From NCBI GenBank assembly GCA_037127315.1, contig JBBBDQ010001293.1, positions 3,160,501 to 3,224,500 of the forward strand: DNA of 64,000 nt, read 5' to 3'. This document shows positions 1-10,280 of the stretch, piece by piece. Under the pieces are notes generated by a model that saw nothing but the letters and a program-made list of their open reading frames with translations, was not told where the DNA came from and did no database searches. Every line of letters starts with the position of its first letter. The stretch's first letter is position 1. A program made the position numbers and the translations under genes. Source of the stretch: Ascarosepion bandense (lineage: Eukaryota > Mollusca > Cephalopoda > Sepiida > Sepiidae).

Positions 1-21
1 TATTCTCTTTTAGAAAGAATA

Positions 22-22
<1 letters not shown>

Positions 23-84
<62 letters not shown>

Positions 85-126
85 TTATTTATTTATTTAT
101 TTTATTTACTTATTTAATTTATTTTA
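23..126. repeat. (TA)n then TTTA-rich tract
   Basis: An uninterrupted TA dinucleotide run to about position 80 passes into degenerate TTTA repeats. It is simple-sequence DNA with no coding potential. Confidence 0.95.
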
Positions 127-617
127 TTTTGATAACCCTATTTTCGACGACTTTAATGAAAGAATAACTGAATATACAGTGGGCGAACAAATTATTGTTT
201 TTATTTTAAATCTCACAATACTAATAAACTTAAACGTATGTCAACTTTTTCTTTTCCATTAATTTTTTTTAACAGTTATTTTTGTTTCAAGGACTAGTCA
301 GAGTAGCAACAATTTTTTTAACAAAATACTCTAGTGTAGTGATATTTTGTTTCGTTGAGTGCCTGCTACGCCCATGTTTTTTTTTTGTTTAGGTCTCTGT
401 CAGCTGTCGCTTGGCAACCCACTTAGGAGAAGGAAAACTCCGAACAACAACCCGCAACTCAAGGTGTTAATTGTGCCGAGGAGTGAATGGCTACTGCATT
501 ATGAGGTCACAAACGATCCCCTACAGTCTTCGGGACCCTGTTTGTAAAAGACAGTTACCCAACGTGACGGGCAACTTTGGGTAGACTTTTGGACCCGTGC
601 ATCACTCGTAGGAAAAT
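127..617. other. Unassigned sequence left of the R2-like LINE
   Basis: AT-rich to about 340. Then comes a less AT-rich stretch holding a 62-codon open frame (359-547, +) that resembles nothing I recognise. It could be the 5' region of the LINE that follows, but no homology was seen to prove it. Confidence 0.4.
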
Positions 618-887
618 ATGAGAATTACAAATAGAAATAAAATGTCCAGTATGGCTCTTCCAGTGGATAAAGAGGGAGCCCGTCCTTCAGGAGGGAACCT
701 ACCTGAGGTCGATAAATCTGCCATAGGAACAAACTCCTACACAAAGAATGAATCTTCAGGTCCCCACAACCAGGATAATCCTAATGATGGCCCTGAAAAT
801 TCTCTAGCTAGATCTATAACCGTATATTATAGAAAGAAAATATAAAATGTTCTCGTGAGGAGTACAAAGTCGTTATGACTGCATTTC

Positions 888-1559
888 TTGAAGCGTTACT
901 CAAACCTCCAAAAAATCACTCGCCAAACATATGACATTTGGCGAGAAAAGTTTGTACAAACAAATAGAAAGTACATTGACAAAAATAAATTAGCTAATGT
1001 ACGAAGATACACGCGAAATAACCGATTGACAGCGGCTGAAATTAACGAGACAAAAAGAATTGCAACCAGAATAGACGAATCAACAAAATATGAAAAGGAA
1101 CCGGAATCAGAAATAAAAAGTAGTGACATAAAACAAGCCACAGGTCATAATGTAGAAACTGTGATATACACAAATCACCGTGAAAATAAGGCTGTAAGTT
1201 TAGAAGTGCTGGAAATGTGTGATCTGAGTCAGTTACAAGACCGCAATAAAATGTCTTCAAAACACATTGAACAAAATTATATTACGAAAAGCAAGAACAG
1301 TATACAAGAAGCCAAGGAAGAAAAAAAGAACCATATAAATCAGATACAAAATATTGCAATGGAGGAACGAGAACAGCTCCCAAAATTACAACCAACAAAG
1401 CATAACCTCGAAAATGTTAAGCTCTACAATGCAGCACTCAAATTAATTTTGGATGAAGAAGACACTCACATAAATCTCAATGAAGTAATATATGCATCAT
1501 CAATAGCAGCAACAAAAAATGAACATCAAATTAAAGACAAGGCAGTCTCGCAGACATGA
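888..1559 (+). pseudogene. N-terminal open segment of the R2-like LINE protein
   Basis: A 223-codon open frame, basic and rich in Lys, Glu and Asn, with a Trp-Arg-rich start (TYDIWREKFVQTNRKYIDKN). It breaks at 1559. The reading resumes in another frame with HWKRKIEKEIE, so the open segment is probably part of the polyprotein, not a separate ORF1. No DNA-binding finger is visible at its N-terminus, where R2 elements usually have C2H2 and Myb motifs. Either these are lost or this family lacks them. Confidence 0.55.
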
Positions 1560-2642
1560 AGATCTACATTGGAAAAGAAAAATAGAAAAAGAAATTGAAT
1601 AACTTAAAAGTGAACTATCAGTACTTGATGAACTGACAAGAGGAATAAATGTAAGAACTAGAAAAGGCAGAAAAGTCGAAAGAAAATACATTACAAATGA
1701 AAATGAGGTCCTTCCTACTAAGGAAAAAATAAAGCAAACGATACAACTGAAGGCTCAAAGAATAAGACACTATGAGAAAAGAACAAGATTCTACAGACAA
1801 AAGATTTTTCAAACCAATGCAAAGAAATTTTACAGGGAAATAGGTAAAAAAGAATTGAAGTGACAGTCCCCCCAAAAATGGAAGAAGTTATACAGTTGTG
1901 GGAAAAATATGGGCTTGCCCTAAAGAACATAACAAAGAAGTAAATTGGATTGCGCAAGAGTTAGAACGAATGAAAAATAAACCAGAACAGATATGGACTG
2001 GAATCACAGAAAAGGATGTTAAATTTGCACTAAAAAAGCACACAATTGGAAATTTCCAGGAATAGATAAAATTCCTAACTTTTGGCTATATTATTTAAAC
2101 ACAACATATAAAAAAAAACTAGACAAAGAACTTCAAGAAATGGTTAATGATTCCACTATAATTCCTGCATGAATGACCAAAGGAATTAGATTTCTTCTAC
2201 CCAAAAATAGTGACACAAACAACCCGAAAATCTACAGACCAATTACATGCCTTCCGACAACATAAAAACTATTAACATCGATTTAAACAAAACAGACATA
2301 TTTCTTCTTGAAAGGAAATGGCACACTACCACTTGAAGAAAAAGTGTGCAAACGTGGCTATTACGGATGTAAAGACCAATTACTTATTAGCAGAATGATC
2401 ATGGAAAACCGCTACAATTCAAAGAAAAATCTTGGTGCTGCCTGGATTTGGAAACAACCCTTTACCTCAATCATATAAATGGAACCTGTAAGTCTGGTGA
2501 AATAAACATCAAAAGCGGTATATTTCAAGGTGACTCTTTGTCTCCCTTATTATTCTGCATGTAATTAATAACACTAACCAGTCAACTTAACAAGACAGAA
2601 TGTGGTTATAAAATAGCCCAAAAGAAAATAAGCCATCCATGT

Positions 2643-3288
2643 TACATGGATGACTTAAAGTTGTATGCTAAGAATGATAATGAGCAGGAGGGTCTTCTGC
2701 AAACTGTAAAATGCTTCAGCGAAGACAGTGAAATGAAATTCAGTTTGAATAAATGTGCTAAGGCTACAGATTTACGTGGATCGCTACAACAAACAGCCAC
2801 AATTAGCTTAGACTCTGCTTTAAAAATAAAAGATTTAGAGCCAGAAGAAGCTTATAAATACCTTGGTGTAAATGAGAGTGAAAAGATTCACCATAAAAAT
2901 GAAAGAAATAGTGCGTAAAGATTACTACAGAAGGCTACGACTGATATTAAAAACTGAATTGAACTCTCAGAACAGAATTATGGCCATTAATAGCCTTGCC
3001 ATCCCAGTTGTCCAATATAGTTTCAACATCTTAAACTTGATTTTAAACAACATCAGGAGAATGAATTCTAAAACAAGAAAGCTTCTTTCTAAGCATAAGA
3101 TGCATCATCCAAAGGCTGATGTAGACCGTCTATACATACCCCGTAAAGAAGGTGGAAACGGTCTTATTCAGCTAAAATTTTCATACAAGGCAACAACTAT
3201 TGGCTTACTAACAAGCATAGAAACAGCAAAGGACTGGATGATACAATTAGTCAAACAACATGAAAACAGAAAGAAAAATATTCAATAA
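2643..3288 (+). pseudogene. R2-like LINE: RT catalytic box and thumb segment, frameshifted
   Basis: The RT active-site YMDD is intact at 2643-2654. Reading runs to 2918, then a shift to the frame of 2872-3288 is needed to continue (KEIVRKDYYRRLRLILKTEL, then the ADVDRLYIPRKEGG block). The two frames overlap between 2872 and 2918. The overlap lies within one domain, so it is decay and not a programmed shift. Confidence 0.7.
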
Positions 3289-3629
3289 TAAAAGAAGGCA
3301 GTAAATACAAACAAGATTTACATTTTGTAGATTGTGTAGAAAAGCAAAACAGAAGCCAAGAACCAGCTATTGCGGCAAAAAATATGAAAATGAAAGCCAA
3401 AGATAAAGCTCTTGAACAGATGAAACAACACTGGCAAGACAAACCTCTGCATGGCCAATATCCAGAACGTGCCAATAAATCCAATGTTGATAAAGTTAAT
3501 ACTCATCGATGGTTACGTGCATCTTGATTAAAGTCTGAGACTGAAGGCTTTATTCTTTCAGCGCAAGAACAAATTCTTTTCACTACAAACTTTCAGGCAA
3601 ATATTATACATAATAATGTGGATCCAAAA

Positions 3630-3683
3630 TGCAGGTTCTGTGATAAATACCAAGAAACAATAGACCATCTAAACTCAGGATGT
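3630..3683 (+). pseudogene. CCHC finger of the R2-like LINE
   Basis: Residues CRFCDKYQETIDHLNSGC fit CX2CX8HX4C, the finger found downstream of RT in LINEs with a restriction-like endonuclease. All four metal ligands are kept even though stops lie on both sides. Confidence 0.65.
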
Positions 3684-3724
3684 TCTGTACTTTCCCCAAA
3701 TGAATATAAAAATCGAATTTATAT

Positions 3725-4260
3725 GTTCCATTAGGCATAAATATTTTTCCGGATTAAACATTTCTTTAAAATTAAATGGAAAACAAGTAAAAAGATTTAA
3801 AACAGGGACCTTAGCGTTATCTTAGTTAGAAACCTATGGATCGGTCGAGAAGCGGTCATCATTCTTGGATAGTGACCATAAACACATTACATGCCCGCTC
3901 ACAAGCACATGTATACTTATATACGAGTAACCCTACATATTAAAACAATCACGTATTTTATTTATATTCAAATACACACATATTCATACATATGTACATA
4001 CAAATGCGTCTGTGTTTATACTTAAATATACCCATATATACCCATTCGTTGAAAGGTACAGTCCACGAGAGGACGTGAAATCAAGCTCTCCTACCATTCT
4101 GAAGATGAGATTTTTATCTCAAAATATTAATGAACAATAAATAGGTAATACCCAACACCTTTTTTACCTTCCTTTATTTTACTAAAAACATTCTGGTAGC
4201 CTTCAATACATACTCATCCACCTAAAATATACACAATGCTTCAAGCAAATTACAAAACTC
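3725..4260. other. Sequence after the R2-like LINE, with a hairpin motif
   Basis: The first part is probable decayed LINE tail. An AT-rich stretch with repeated catata words follows. At 4099-4124 lies CTGAAGA, then GAGAT-TTTT-ATCTC, then AAAA. This is the same layout as the hammerhead-like hairpins near 34.1 and 59.5 kb. No gene seen. Confidence 0.5.
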
Positions 4261-4269
4261 TCCTATATA

Positions 4270-4308
<39 letters not shown>
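4261..4308. repeat. (TA)n microsatellite
   Basis: TA run broken once by a G. Confidence 0.95.
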
Positions 4309-4547
4309 TACTTTACGAATAATGTCTTTCGTTTTCTATTTTTTAATACTATTTTTCGGTCTTGATGCACTTATTTTGGTGAAAACGAAAAATATTAGTG
4401 GTAAATTGCTGATAACTCTTAGACGGTGTAAAGATAGGTCCATCTACGAAACTCAGGAGTCAGGAAGTTGAAGGTAACATCAATCAACTTCGATATCTCA
4501 TTGACTGTCAGCAATTTCTGAAACATACTATCTCCGACATCTCTATC

Positions 4548-4590
<43 letters not shown>

Positions 4591-5129
4591 TTTTATTGTA
4601 ATTGCTTATATGTTGAAATGATGTATGCATATGATCTGTGGTTTACAATAAAATATGAGAGTGCCATTATTCACCCATATTTCTTTTCTTATTTCCTTCA
4701 TCTTCCCGCTGATGAGAAACAAAAGCATCAATAGAGAATAGATAACGACGTCGATGCCGATGACACAATCAACGATCTCTGATCCCAGCACGCCAAACCA
4801 CCCCTTCTAGCCCGGCTGATATTGCCGAAAAAATGATGCACAGTCCTTTCTTGATTCTTTTATTCTCACAAGCTCTTCTTGCCTTTGTTTTCAAATTTCA
4901 CGATAACAAAAGCAGTTACGCGTTCATTTTCTTATCTAGTGCCTCACAACGACTTATCTAACCCCAAACTTTCTGTTTTCTGTTTGTTTGTTTGTTTTTT
5001 GTTTTGTTTTGTTTTTTTTATTGTTTTTGTTTTTCCGAGATGAAACTCTGTCTGAGTTTACAAGTTCTGCTGCCTGGTGACACACGGAGGCCAGATCAAG
5101 AAATGCTTTGTACTTGTACATCACCCCCA

Positions 5130-5132
<3 letters not shown>
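4309..5132. other. No gene recognised; short (TA)n inside
   Basis: A second TA run lies at 4553-4582 and a T-rich run with TTTG words at 4984-5035. Nothing else was identified on either strand. Confidence 0.6.
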
Positions 5133-5183
<51 letters not shown>

Positions 5184-5220
5184 GAGAGAGAGAGAGAGTG
5201 AGAGGGGGAGAGAGAGAAGG
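5133..5220. repeat. (TA)n joined to (GA)n
   Basis: About 47 bp of TA passes directly into about 40 bp of GA with GGGG interruptions. This is a compound microsatellite. Confidence 0.95.
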
Positions 5221-6470
5221 TTGATTCGTAATTGTGTGTGAGCGGAAGAAGTTTTTGTTACTTTGAGATCAGAACATAACAAGGCTATGGCCGATGTACA
5301 AAGTTTCTTTAATAATTGACAGGGCATATGCTTCCGATAATTTATCCTCTTTCTTCGACCTTTGTTTCAATAGAGCAAGCAAGATATCACATGTAGTGTC
5401 TGCAAAATGATACAGAATCGTATGCTAGAAGGAAGTGAGAATGACGGTGTCTGTATAAGAGCGAAAGAAAGAGAGAAGGGGAGAGAGAGGAAGAAAGATA
5501 AATGGAGAGTGATATGGTAAGAGAAAGGGAGTGCGACATAACCAGTAACTGGAGAAATGGCCGAGCTAAATGTGTTGAAAAAAGAATGTTAAATCGAAAA
5601 AAAAAATGAAAACAATTTCTCCTTGGTAACTAAGGCAAGATGGGGTCTTAGTAATCAGAGTGATCGAAAATGTTCTCAATATACAATAAACGGTAAGTTT
5701 TAATATATGGGTGTACCGAAAAAAATAAATTTAATGGTTTTCATAATAATCGTCGTAGTGGGGTGATTCCTCAAAATTGTAAACTTGCCCTTCGTTTATT
5801 AGGTACTTAACAGAAACTGTATGATGCGTATTAATTGACTTGTTTCTTTTTAATTTTTTGTTTTACGACTTATCAAACCTTTATAGTTTATTAAAGCCGA
5901 AAATATTTTTGATTGTAAAAAGAGTTCTTTGATTTTTGCATTTGAATGTAGCCTTAAATTTTGTTGATATTAAATAATTTTCCATTTAGAATTCCTACTA
6001 TTTGATCCATAGAACAAGGAAGTGACACATACTAATCCGCAATGATAACTGATACAAACAGAATGTTGAATTAACAGAATTCGTAATTACAAAATGCGCT
6101 AATTGTCTATATCCGTAGGAATTTCACTAGAAAAGAATTTTGTATATTTATTCGTAAAAACAGACCTTGGTTACAGTATATATCATAAAGTTTGCACATT
6201 CAAAGCTACGACATTTTTAGTCATTTTTAGTACATGTTTTTTTTAGTCAAGTAATGTCTATTTTAACAATTCTTAGAACCTCCCATTTTCACTATTGATG
6301 GCGGTTTCCTTTCTAACATTTTGTTTGAAGTAGAACATCTACATCATAGCTTTGAAATTATTTTCTCTTCGAGTTACAAGTCCTTAAGTAATGTGATTTC
6401 TGTTCTCATATACAGTTCTTCGTTATTTTGTATAGCCAGTTCAAAATACCAGTGAATACTGATCAATATG
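5221..6470. other. No gene recognised
   Basis: AT-rich unique-looking sequence with a purine-rich (GAAA/GAGA) patch at 5460-5530. No coding frame of note. Confidence 0.55.
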
Positions 6471-6600
6471 GTCATGGATAAAGAGGGGAGACTTGCGAAA
6501 ATAGAAATGGGGTTCTATAGAAGGATGTTGAGAGTAGCACGTACGGAACATGTGAGGAATTACTAACATTTAAGAAGGAATATGGAAACAAAAAAAAAAG
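6471..6600 (+). mobile_element. RTE LINE fragment
   Basis: The frame at about 6504-6560 reads MGFYRRMLRVARTEHVRNY, matching EMWFYRRMLRISWTEHI of the well-preserved RTE at 46717-47481. The surroundings are too decayed to delimit. Weak RTE-like words continue to about 6790. Confidence 0.65.
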
Positions 6601-6873
6601 AGATAGTTAAAATGTTAAATGATAGATAATGACTTAGAGTTGCAGAATTTGACATTCGCAAGATATGCTGAAGATGATATTATCATTGGATCACAGCGGG
6701 AGAGCGCCCTAACGAGCTTGGAAAAGCATAGACCGACAGTGATAGTAAGGGAACAAACTAAATGCTACCAAGGATAAGAAGTTGTGGAGAGTTGTTTTCT
6801 GAAGGGGGCGGCACCTAAAAATGTAATAAGGCTTTTACTGTTGTCAAATTTTATCAGATCCCTAGCAGATCCC

Positions 6874-6874
<1 letters not shown>

Positions 6875-6909
<35 letters not shown>
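6875..6909. repeat. (GA)n microsatellite
   Basis: Perfect AG run. Confidence 0.95.
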
Positions 6910-6910
<1 letters not shown>

Positions 6911-7799
6911 TATTTCTAGACAAAGATGAAGTAAGAGCAAAATTAATATAAGTAGGTATCTGAGTGCCCCACATAAAAGGCATAAAGAAATAATACTGTA
7001 AGTTAAAATACTTAGTAGCAAAGGAAGTGATTAATTAAATGGTTTATATTTCTCGGGAAAAATTAAGTCTAAACACCGAAAAATATTTTATTTGTATAGA
7101 TTATTAAGATAACTAAGGAAAGTAATCGGTCATAAATTTACTAACTTAAGCGGATTCATCTTCCTTTTCTCTACACGTTGGACAGGAACTATAGAAATAA
7201 ATAAACAGTAATGGTTATTATATGGGTTGATTATTATTATTATTAATAATGTGTTATTATGGTTATTATTATGAATATTGTTGTTAAATTTGTTTTTATT
7301 ATTTTTACTTCTGTCTTGCCTTTAGTTCTAGAAATAAAATAAAAAATCTTTTACACCATTTTTACTTCTCAGGTTGGGTTTTGCTTGATGAGATTAAGGT
7401 CACTGCAGCCTTTCTACTTTTTTCTTTCATTTTGCTCTAGTTGCAGTCGGCGAATGCTTTTCTTTTTTCAAATCCTCGTTATAAAGGAAAAGGTTTATCC
7501 TTAAGCGGAAAATATTTTTATTTGTCTTTACTTATGTTTCTTTTTTTTTCTCGATTTGTGACGAAAGTTGTTATTTTCCGGCTTCATATGAGCAACCTTC
7601 CTCGTTCGAATCTTTAGCGTAAAAGTATCTGACTTTTTTCTTTCTACAAAGAAAGAAAGACAAGACATAAATAATTAAAATAAGTGATGATCGAAAAAGA
7701 AAACAAAAGGAAGTGTCAAAATAATAAAAAAAAGTAGTTCAATAATAATTTTACCTGCTCCGTTCAAAGAATAACGTCAGTTATGCAACATGCAATTGT
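6910..7799. other. No gene recognised
   Basis: AT-rich, with a short ATT/AAT cluster at 7229-7270 and a T-rich patch near 7540. Nothing coding. Confidence 0.55.
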
Positions 7800-7857
7800 C
7801 ATTGTACTCGGCCCGATTCTCTATAACTTCAATCTTACTCACATGTAGAGTCCATAG
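7800..7857 (-). mobile_element. RTE fragment, left of the nested hAT element
   Basis: Reverse-complement similarity to the TEHI-SSDEVLERM region of the RTE at 46.7-47.5 kb (ataacttcaatc, cttactcacatg, agtccata). The similarity stops where the hAT-like terminus begins and resumes at 8415. Confidence 0.6.
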
Positions 7858-8414
7858 CAGGGGTTCCAAAACTTTTTAGAATGGTGACCTACTATTAATG
7901 ACCACATCTTAAAGCGACCCACAAAAATTTATTTGTTAAAAGCATTTTAACTTTTAATTATCGATATCTCTATTTTTTATTTCTTGATATCCTTTGTACG
8001 TAGATATATTACCTTTGGTAACAGACTGTTAACTTTTGACTGAATACCGAATGCGTAGGCGGCGGGGACGTATTTTATCTACATATAATCAAATAATATC
8101 TAGAAATATAAAAAAAATATATATGTATAATCCAAAGTTTAAATTCTGTAGTTAACTAATAAAAACGGCACGGTATTTACAGTATTGCATGAATAGGTGA
8201 AAATTGATTCTTTTTTTACGATGACGAATGATTAAATTAAGAGCACGATCAACCCGGATCAGTTAAGCTCGTCAAAACAACATACTTTTTGATGCAACAA
8301 CATCCCGGCAATGAAAAACTGAGTCTTGAATTTTCTTAACAGATAAGGTTTAATCGAAGCTAATTCCGTTTTTGACCCACCAGTGGGTTTCGACTGATAG
8401 ATTGGGAAACAATG
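7858..8414. mobile_element. Short hAT-type DNA transposon (MITE), nested in an RTE copy
   Basis: The left end starts CAGGGGTTCCAAAACTT and is followed by the 'gtgacctac...gcgaccca' arrangement seen in many hAT short elements. The right end reads gacccaccagtgggt...gattgggaaacaatg; its reverse complement begins CATTGTTTCCCAATCTA. The ends match at about 11 of 17 positions. They are flanked by an 8-bp near-duplication, gtccatag (7850-7857) and gtctatgg (8415-8422), the target-site length expected of hAT transposases. The host RTE sequence continues across the junction. The interior carries no transposase, so the element is non-autonomous. Confidence 0.78.
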
Positions 8415-8535
8415 GTCTATGGTATTCTCAGCATCCATCTGTTGAATCATATTTCTTTTGCTTCAATTTTCCTCTTTATCTGTGAGGAAATTGTTCAACA
8501 TTCACTGCCATATAGGAGGACTGATATTAAACAAA
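8415..8535 (-). mobile_element. RTE fragment, right of the nested hAT element
   Basis: The tattctcagcatcc... to ...ttcaacattcactgccatatag stretch matches the minus-strand RTE at 25440-26115 and 61335-61905. It is the continuation of the fragment ending at 7857. Confidence 0.75.
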
Positions 8536-8635
8536 AATAAAGTATTCTTTTCTTTTTTTCTCACGGAATAAATAAATATATTATCAGCTAAAACAAATCT
8601 TCTGTCCTTTTTAAATTATTTTTTTTACATAATCA

Positions 8636-9180
8636 TTTTATGTCAAGCAAAGCAGGAACCCTACTGATGTGCAAGGGGTTCGAAAATAAAAAGAAAGTAC
8701 CGAGGATGTCTAAGAAAGAATAAAAGAAAGATGAGAATCAAGGAGATGAAAGATGGCAATTGACGTTGCATTTAAACATTTGAAGATTGTAGCCGCCAGG
8801 GAAGCAAAAAAAAAACAAAACAAAAAAAACAACGAAAACGAGTTCCACAAACGGGAAATGCAAGAAAAGAAACAATTAGATTAGAAGAGACGGTTATATT
8901 TAACTATTTCGACGGTAAAAGGGTGGGACCTTAATGCCAATCTAGTAGCTCGCGTAAACACATGTGGTCTAGGCACCAGAGAAAGAAGCTCGTCATAGCT
9001 ATTAGAAAAGACAGAGGGAATCCACTTTCCGTCGGTGAGAAAGTAACTAAAGGCGATCTTCCAAGTCAAGATCGATTATATTGCAGATCCTTTTTTGAAT
9101 TTTGTCGTAAACATCAAGATGAATAGCAGGAGCATCTGATCAGATATGTCAATGCAAGGACGAATGATAGGTTTATACAT
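8636..9180 (-). mobile_element. LINE-J 3' end, inverted
   Basis: Starts with the reverse complement of the LINE-J terminal block (gtcaagcaaagcaggaaccctactgatgtgc, damaged). It continues through 'attgtagccgccagggaagc' and the RT C-terminal region, read leftwards from about 9100. The matching plus-strand region is 45560-46277. Several frames are broken. Confidence 0.7.
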
Positions 9181-9424
9181 GTGCAAAATGGATTCTGACG
9201 AGAAAAATTTTCTGGCCCGGCCTAGTGACCCTACCTTCCTATTGGTAAATGATTACACCACTTTCTATATTGGCGTATACTCGGAACATATATGACATTA
9301 ATATAAATACAACCTACTCAATGTTACTCTCACAATATTAATAACCATTTTAAATGTGCCCTGTCTCTTCAGAAAGTGAGTATCATACTTCTCCACAACC
9401 TTCTGTTCTTTTAACCGCTGGGCA
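9181..9424. other. Unassigned; part of an 80-bp direct repeat
   Basis: About 80 bp near 9335-9420 (cacaatattaataacc... gtgccctgtctcttcag...) recurs diverged near 9877-9957, on the far side of the SINE pieces. No gene. Confidence 0.45.
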
Positions 9425-9528
9425 AGTTGTGCGTTGTGGTGCAGAGGATATTGGCTCGGAATAAGAAATCGGAGAGCCTAGTTCAAATTCAATTGAATTC
9501 GTTGCCTTCCCTTACGCGTAAACACTCT
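9425..9528 (+). mobile_element. tRNA-related SINE, head only
   Basis: Contains the A-box-like gttgtggtgcagaggat and a B-box-like gttcaaattcaa at the usual spacing. It is cut off at ttacgcgtaaacactc, where an inverted SINE tail begins. Confidence 0.85.
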
Positions 9529-9692
9529 TCAGTCAGTCAGTTAAGTGCCATACGTGATACATGCTTGGGCGATCATGTTTTGAAAGAATCATGGCTGACT
9601 GGGCAGAGGATTTTCCCGCACTAGGTTGCCAATATTTTCAGCGGTAGACTGGTTGCTGATCAGGGCTATAGAACCCAATCTTTCCAACTCTT
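9529..9692 (-). mobile_element. tRNA-related SINE, tail and body, inverted
   Basis: Runs from the SINE 3' end (cagtcagtcagttaagtgcc) through the palindromic block (damaged), cccgcactaggttgcc and the ctatagaacccaatct body, reading on the minus strand. It abuts a plus-strand SINE head, so the two parts lie 3' end to cut end. Confidence 0.85.
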
Positions 9693-9960
9693 CCCGAATC
9701 ATCTGTACTACCATCAGATTAACAACCAAACGCTCTGAAATGTTCATATTGGAGCTTCTGGCGCAAATAAGTAGAGCATCATGCTGTTTCTTGAAGAGTG
9801 CATTGCGCCAGGGTATTTTTTCACACAAACGGTGCCACACTGACGCTCCTATATTGTGCAGTCGAAAAACTCACAGTATTAATCGCCTTTTTTCAATGTG
9901 TCCTGTCCCGTCATGGTGTGAGTGTCCTATTCCCACCCCGACTGCTTTCGCGTGTTAATA
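9693..9960. other. Unassigned segment; minus-strand open frame
   Basis: The minus frame 9589-9840 is open for 83 codons, partly through SINE sequence. Its non-SINE part (WHRLCEKIPWRNALFKKQHD) faintly recalls the segment after the helix-turn-helix in Tc1-type transposases. I do not consider that established. The right end carries the second copy of the 80-bp direct repeat. Confidence 0.3.
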
Positions 9961-10139
9961 CTTGATGGTATATTCATGTCTAATTAGGCATCCAATGAAG
10001 ATCAAATGCTTTACTTAGTAATACCTATCTACCGGACAAGACTGACTAAGTAAAAAAATAACATAATCATAAAAAAAAATATTGTGCATAAATTAAGTAT
10101 TACTTTTAATGACCTTTACTCGCTTCCCTCATAACTAAA

Positions 10140-10280
10140 ATCTTCAAAAATCTAAATGCAATGTCAATCGCCATCTTCTTTCTTCCTGAATCGAGTCCAT
10201 CTTTTGTTCTTTCCTCAATCCTTCAATATTCAGTCTTTTCTTTCAATTTCATTGTCTGTAACCCCATGCGTACTCGTCGT
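10140..10280 (+). mobile_element. LINE-J 3' fragment
   Basis: The 'ttcaaaaatctaaatgcaat gtcaat' stretch and the pyrimidine-rich run after it match the region just before the 3' terminus of the LINE-J at 45560-46277. The terminal block itself is missing. Confidence 0.55.

Larger units (their letters stand above)
618..3724 (+). mobile_element. Decayed R2-like non-LTR retrotransposon (LINE)
   Basis: The plus strand can be read, with many stops and frameshifts, as one reverse-transcriptase polyprotein. In order: a lysine-rich N-terminal part (888-1559); a segment with HWKRKIEKEIE and a charged coiled-coil-like stretch (about 1560-1860); RT palm sequences (FPGIDKIPNFW near 2055, YRPITCLPTT near 2235, KRGYYGCKDQLLISRMI near 2350); the catalytic YMDD box (2643-2654); a thumb segment with ADVDRLYIPRKEGGNGL (3118-3168); and a C-terminal CX2CX8HX4C finger (3630-3683). 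An RT followed by a CCHC finger is the layout of R2/R4-type LINEs with a restriction-like endonuclease. The endonuclease itself is not recognisable and the copy seems to stop near 3724. The assignment as a LINE reverse transcriptase is firm; the clade is an inference from the finger and remembered similarity. The element cannot be functional. Confidence 0.8.

Noticed and set aside
9589..9840. Tc1-type transposase fragment
   Set aside because: The resemblance is limited to about 20 residues, part of the frame is SINE sequence, and no catalytic motif or terminal repeat was found.
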